64,000 nt of DNA from an uncultured Lacinutrix sp. (GTDB taxonomy: Bacteria > Bacteroidota > Bacteroidia > Flavobacteriales > Flavobacteriaceae): contig CAKZMU010000031.1 in NCBI GenBank assembly GCA_937129145.1, forward strand, positions 62,001 through 126,000, given 5' to 3'. The position numbers were made by a program, and so were the translations under genes. The notes under the pieces are model-generated. The model worked only from the letters and a program-made list of their open reading frames with translations. It made no database searches and had not been told where the DNA came from. Every line of letters starts with the position of its first letter. The first letter of the stretch is position 1. Positions 62,018 through 64,000 of this stretch are shown here, one piece after another.

Positions 62018-62668
62018 ATGAATAATAACGATTTAAGTAACTATCGTAAATCCTATGAAAAAGGAGCACTGCTAAAAAGTAATGTGCCTGAAAATCCTAT
62101 GGAATTGTTTCAAAAATGGTTTTACGAAGTTGATAATAATGATTCTATTGATGAAGCTAATGCCATGACTGTTTCGACCATTGGTTTAGATGGATTCCCA
62201 AAGGGTAGAGTAGTGCTACTAAAAAAATATACCTATGAAGGCTTTATTTTTTACACCAACTATAATAGTGAAAAAGGAAAAGCGATTAGCGCAAACCCAA
62301 ATGTGTGTTTATCTTTTTTTTGGCATGCAGCCGAACGACAGATAATTATTAAAGGTAAAGCAGAAAAAATCGTTGAGAACTTGAGCGATGGCTATTTTGA
62401 GTTGCGTCCACGAGGAAGTCAATTGGGAGCAGTAGTTTCAAATCAAAGCGACGTTGTTAAAAACAGAAAAGAATTGGAAGACAAACTTCAAGACCTAGAA
62501 AAAGAATTTCAAGGAAAAGAGATATCACGACCAAAACATTGGGGCGGATTTATTGTAAAGCCTGTTGAGATGGAGTTTTGGCAAGGTAGAGCCAATAGAC
62601 TGCACGATAGGATTAGATATAGGCTTCAGGAAGATTATAATTGGCACATAGATAGATTAGCGCCATAA
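62018..62668 (+). CDS. pdxH: Pyridoxamine 5'-phosphate oxidase
   Basis: FMN enzyme making pyridoxal 5'-phosphate from PNP or PMP. 216 residues, typical. Visible: RKSYEKGALLKSNVPENPME, AMTVSTIGLDGFPKGRVVLL, FYTNYNSEKGKAI, the FMN/PLP-site SFFWHAAERQ, and the C-terminal WQGRANRLHDRIRYR signature. Ends at a strong terminator. Confidence 0.96.
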   Translation: MNNNDLSNYRKSYEKGALLKSNVPENPMELFQKWFYEVDNNDSIDEANAMTVSTIGLDGFPKGRVVLLKKYTYEGFIFYTNYNSEKGKAISANPNVCLSFFWHAAERQIIIKGKAEKIVENLSDGYFELRPRGSQLGAVVSNQSDVVKNRKELEDKLQDLEKEFQGKEISRPKHWGGFIVKPVEMEFWQGRANRLHDRIRYRLQEDYNWHIDRLAP

Positions 62669-62702
62669 AAAAAGAACCGTTATTGTTAACGGTTCTTTTT
62701 TT
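62667..62702 (+). terminator. Terminator after pdxH
   Basis: AAAGAACCGTTA pairs with TAACGGTTCTTT around TTGT, with A run before and T run after. The left A run includes the end of the pdxH stop codon. Confidence 0.85.
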
Positions 62703-62730
62703 ATTTTATCACTTATGAGTTATACTTAAC

Positions 62731-63225
62731 CTATTTTTTTATAAATATATTGGTAAAATACCATTTCCCTTCTGGGTCTTTTTCTGCTGAAATATCAAAG
62801 TTTGTAAAGTCACCTTCTATAATCTCTTTATGTCCACTACTATTTAACCAAGCATTTACAACGGACTGTGCCGAACTATAACCGTAAGCTACATTTTCAC
62901 CTACTTTAGTTGCACCAGGATTATTTTTTAAACTACTACTACGTAAGTAGAAATTATCATGTGATACCTCTTGCTTATCTCTCATATAGTCTGTATGGCT
63001 ATATGCTGTAGCTTTCACTTTACTCATATCACTTAGAGGGTTTAACCCAATTGTAATTCTATGGTCGTTTATCAATTCTAGAATTTCAATTTCTATAGCT
63101 TTTGTCTGTGGAACATAAGAAGCAGAAAGCGCTTCAATATTATCTTCTTCAATAGAATCTGTTGAACAAGAAAAAGACATTACAGTTAACAGTGCCAAAG
63201 CTGGCAAAAACTTTGATAATTTCAT
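62731..63225 (-). CDS. CAP-domain lipoprotein
   Basis: 164 residues from ATG 63225 (MKLSKFLPALALLTVMSFSC), chosen because it gives a proper lipoprotein signal with lipobox SFSC; a longer in-frame start at 63342 would only add a non-signal extension. The rest is a SCP/PR1-like CAP domain: LINDHRITIGLNPLSDMSKV, AYSHTDYMRDKQEVSHDNF with conserved His, and GENVAYGYSSAQSVVNAWLN with SSGHKEIIEGDFTNFDIS. Bacterial CAP proteins are extracytoplasmic, function often unknown. Confidence 0.87.
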   Translation of the reverse strand: MKLSKFLPALALLTVMSFSCSTDSIEEDNIEALSASYVPQTKAIEIEILELINDHRITIGLNPLSDMSKVKATAYSHTDYMRDKQEVSHDNFYLRSSSLKNNPGATKVGENVAYGYSSAQSVVNAWLNSSGHKEIIEGDFTNFDISAEKDPEGKWYFTNIFIKK

Positions 63226-63632
63226 AAGTAGGTTATTAAGATTTGGGACTGTAAAATTAGCAGGCATCTTAAAAAACACTGTTAAAGAAATGTTAAAATC
63301 GATGAAAAACACGTATTTCATCGAAATTATAATACATATCATCGATGAAATGCACGTTAATGGATATTTTTATGCTTTTAATCGGTGGTAATTAAAGCAT
63401 TTGATTTTATTGAAGCATTTTATGGGGTAATTATAACGCTTTTTTGAGCGAAAATAATTGAAGAATAGTGAAGATAAGTTGAAGATTTTGTTCAATTTTT
63501 GGCAATAAAAAAGCCGCTCAAAAAGAGCGGCTTTCAGTGTAATAAGTTATTATCAGAATTTACAACCAACCAATAAGTAAATTTCTATTCTTCTAACATA
63601 GAGTAGGGAAGATATAACGTTATTACATTATT
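63226..63632. other. Gene-free gap with repeated TCGATGAAA box and a terminator
   Basis: 407 bp between two minus-strand genes. It holds three copies of TCGATGAAA: 63299-63307 and 63342-63350 on the plus strand, and its complement TTTCATCGA at 63316-63324. A terminator lies at 63510-63534. No gene was found; the box cluster lies 74-125 bp upstream of the CAP start and may be a regulator site. Confidence 0.6.
63510..63534 (-). terminator. Terminator after the OmpA-family gene
   Basis: AAAGCCGCTC (63510-63519) pairs with GAGCGGCTTT (63525-63534). On the minus strand it is followed by a T run, ending the gene at 63633. Confidence 0.8.
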
Positions 63633-64000
63633 TTAGTTTTCGCATTTTCCTTGAACAATCAAGAATTTAGAGCGTCTATTTTTTTGGTGCTTTTCTTTCG
63701 AACATTTCACGCCATTGCTACATTCGTTAAGTAATTGTGTTTCACCGTAACCTATAGCACTTTCAATACGTTCGGGTGCAATATTACGTGATAGGAGATA
63801 ATCTCTAGTAGATTTTGCTCTTCTATCAGATAGTTTAATGTTGTACCTGTCACCACCACGACTATCGGTATGCGATTCAATTTTAATGACCATTTGTGGG
63901 TGGTCCCTTAAAACTGTTACAATGTTTTCAAGTTCATATTTTGCATCAGTTCTAATATTCCATTTATCAAAATCAAAGAATATTGGGTTGATAACAATTT
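63633..64000 (-). CDS. OmpA-family protein, C-terminal part (5' end outside window)
   Basis: The minus-strand frame is open to the right edge; only the last ~122 residues are present. They form an OmpA C-terminal peptidoglycan-binding domain: INPIFFDFDKWNIRTDAKYE, LENIVTVLRDHPQMVIKIES, HTDSRGGDRYNIKLSDRRAK and AIGYGETQLLNECSNGVKCS, ending KCEN. The conserved Asp and Arg that bind diaminopimelate are present. In Bacteroidota such domains often sit at the end of PorE/OmpA-type envelope proteins; the rest is not visible. Confidence 0.9.
   Translation of the reverse strand, partial: IVINPIFFDFDKWNIRTDAKYELENIVTVLRDHPQMVIKIESHTDSRGGDRYNIKLSDRRAKSTRDYLLSRNIAPERIESAIGYGETQLLNECSNGVKCSKEKHQKNRRSKFLIVQGKCEN

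Noticed and set aside
63226-63342. Longer N-terminus for the CAP lipoprotein
   Set aside because: It would place 39 residues before a clear lipoprotein signal and would read through the TCGATGAAA boxes.
1-64000. CRISPR array, prophage, insertion sequence, tRNA or rRNA genes
   Set aside because: No regularly spaced repeats, phage structural genes, transposase, tRNA cloverleaf or rRNA sequence was recognised on reading.

Overview
The window is chromosomal DNA of a flavobacterium (Bacteroidota, probably family Flavobacteriaceae). The evidence is low GC, TonB-dependent receptors with carboxypeptidase-like N-terminal domains, DUF4249 lipoproteins, LytTR two-component systems, a T9SS gene (porQ), a T9SS C-terminal sorting domain, promoters of the TTG-N19/20-TAnnTTTG type, and a 6S-Flavo-like RNA between zapA and rny. 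No tRNA, rRNA, CRISPR array, insertion sequence or prophage was recognised.

Layout. 1-6546: an outer-membrane uptake cluster with a TonB-dependent receptor cut by the left edge, two tandem DUF4249 lipoproteins and a plug-like, barrel-less secreted protein. 6660-16282: housekeeping and signalling genes (lpdA, an ECF sigma factor with a small protein and an MscS channel, a LytTR two-component pair, a thioredoxin, a beta-lactamase-like hydrolase, an ExbB/MotA-like protein, a GNAT acetyltransferase, rsgA). 16453-24269: accessory envelope genes, including a membrane-tethered possible regulator opposite a lectin-like secreted protein, an M23-like protein, an esterase-fold protein lacking its nucleophile, a lipoprotein and an ELWxxDGT-repeat T9SS cargo. 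24503-30899: a propeller-type sensor kinase with its LytTR regulator, fumarylacetoacetase and glyA.

31008-32375 is the most unusual stretch. Two short gene cassettes are each followed by a roughly 130 bp imperfect palindrome. The start of each cassette is complementary to the left end of its own palindrome, as in integron cassettes and their attC sites, but no integron integrase is visible. The three cassette genes are small; one is a CPCC-type cysteine-rich protein.

32444-36611: a TonB-dependent receptor and an intact M23 peptidase. 36787-40194: a coiled-coil protein, zapA, 6S RNA, rny and xerD. 40366-42152: three small outer-membrane barrel proteins, two of them a tandem duplication. 42227-49042: aroQ, a second lpdA, a TlpA-like thioredoxin, a DUF1572 protein, msrB, an M48 protease and an MFS transporter. 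49091-52034: a minus-strand operon of ECF sigma factor, anti-sigma-like protein and two adhesin-like beta-solenoid proteins. 52274-62668: core genes (lon, porQ-cmk, rpsA, pyrR-small membrane protein-pyrB, a STAS-like protein, rnz, pdxH). 62731-64000: a CAP-domain lipoprotein and an OmpA-family protein cut by the right edge.

All functions are inferred by reading motifs; no database search was run.
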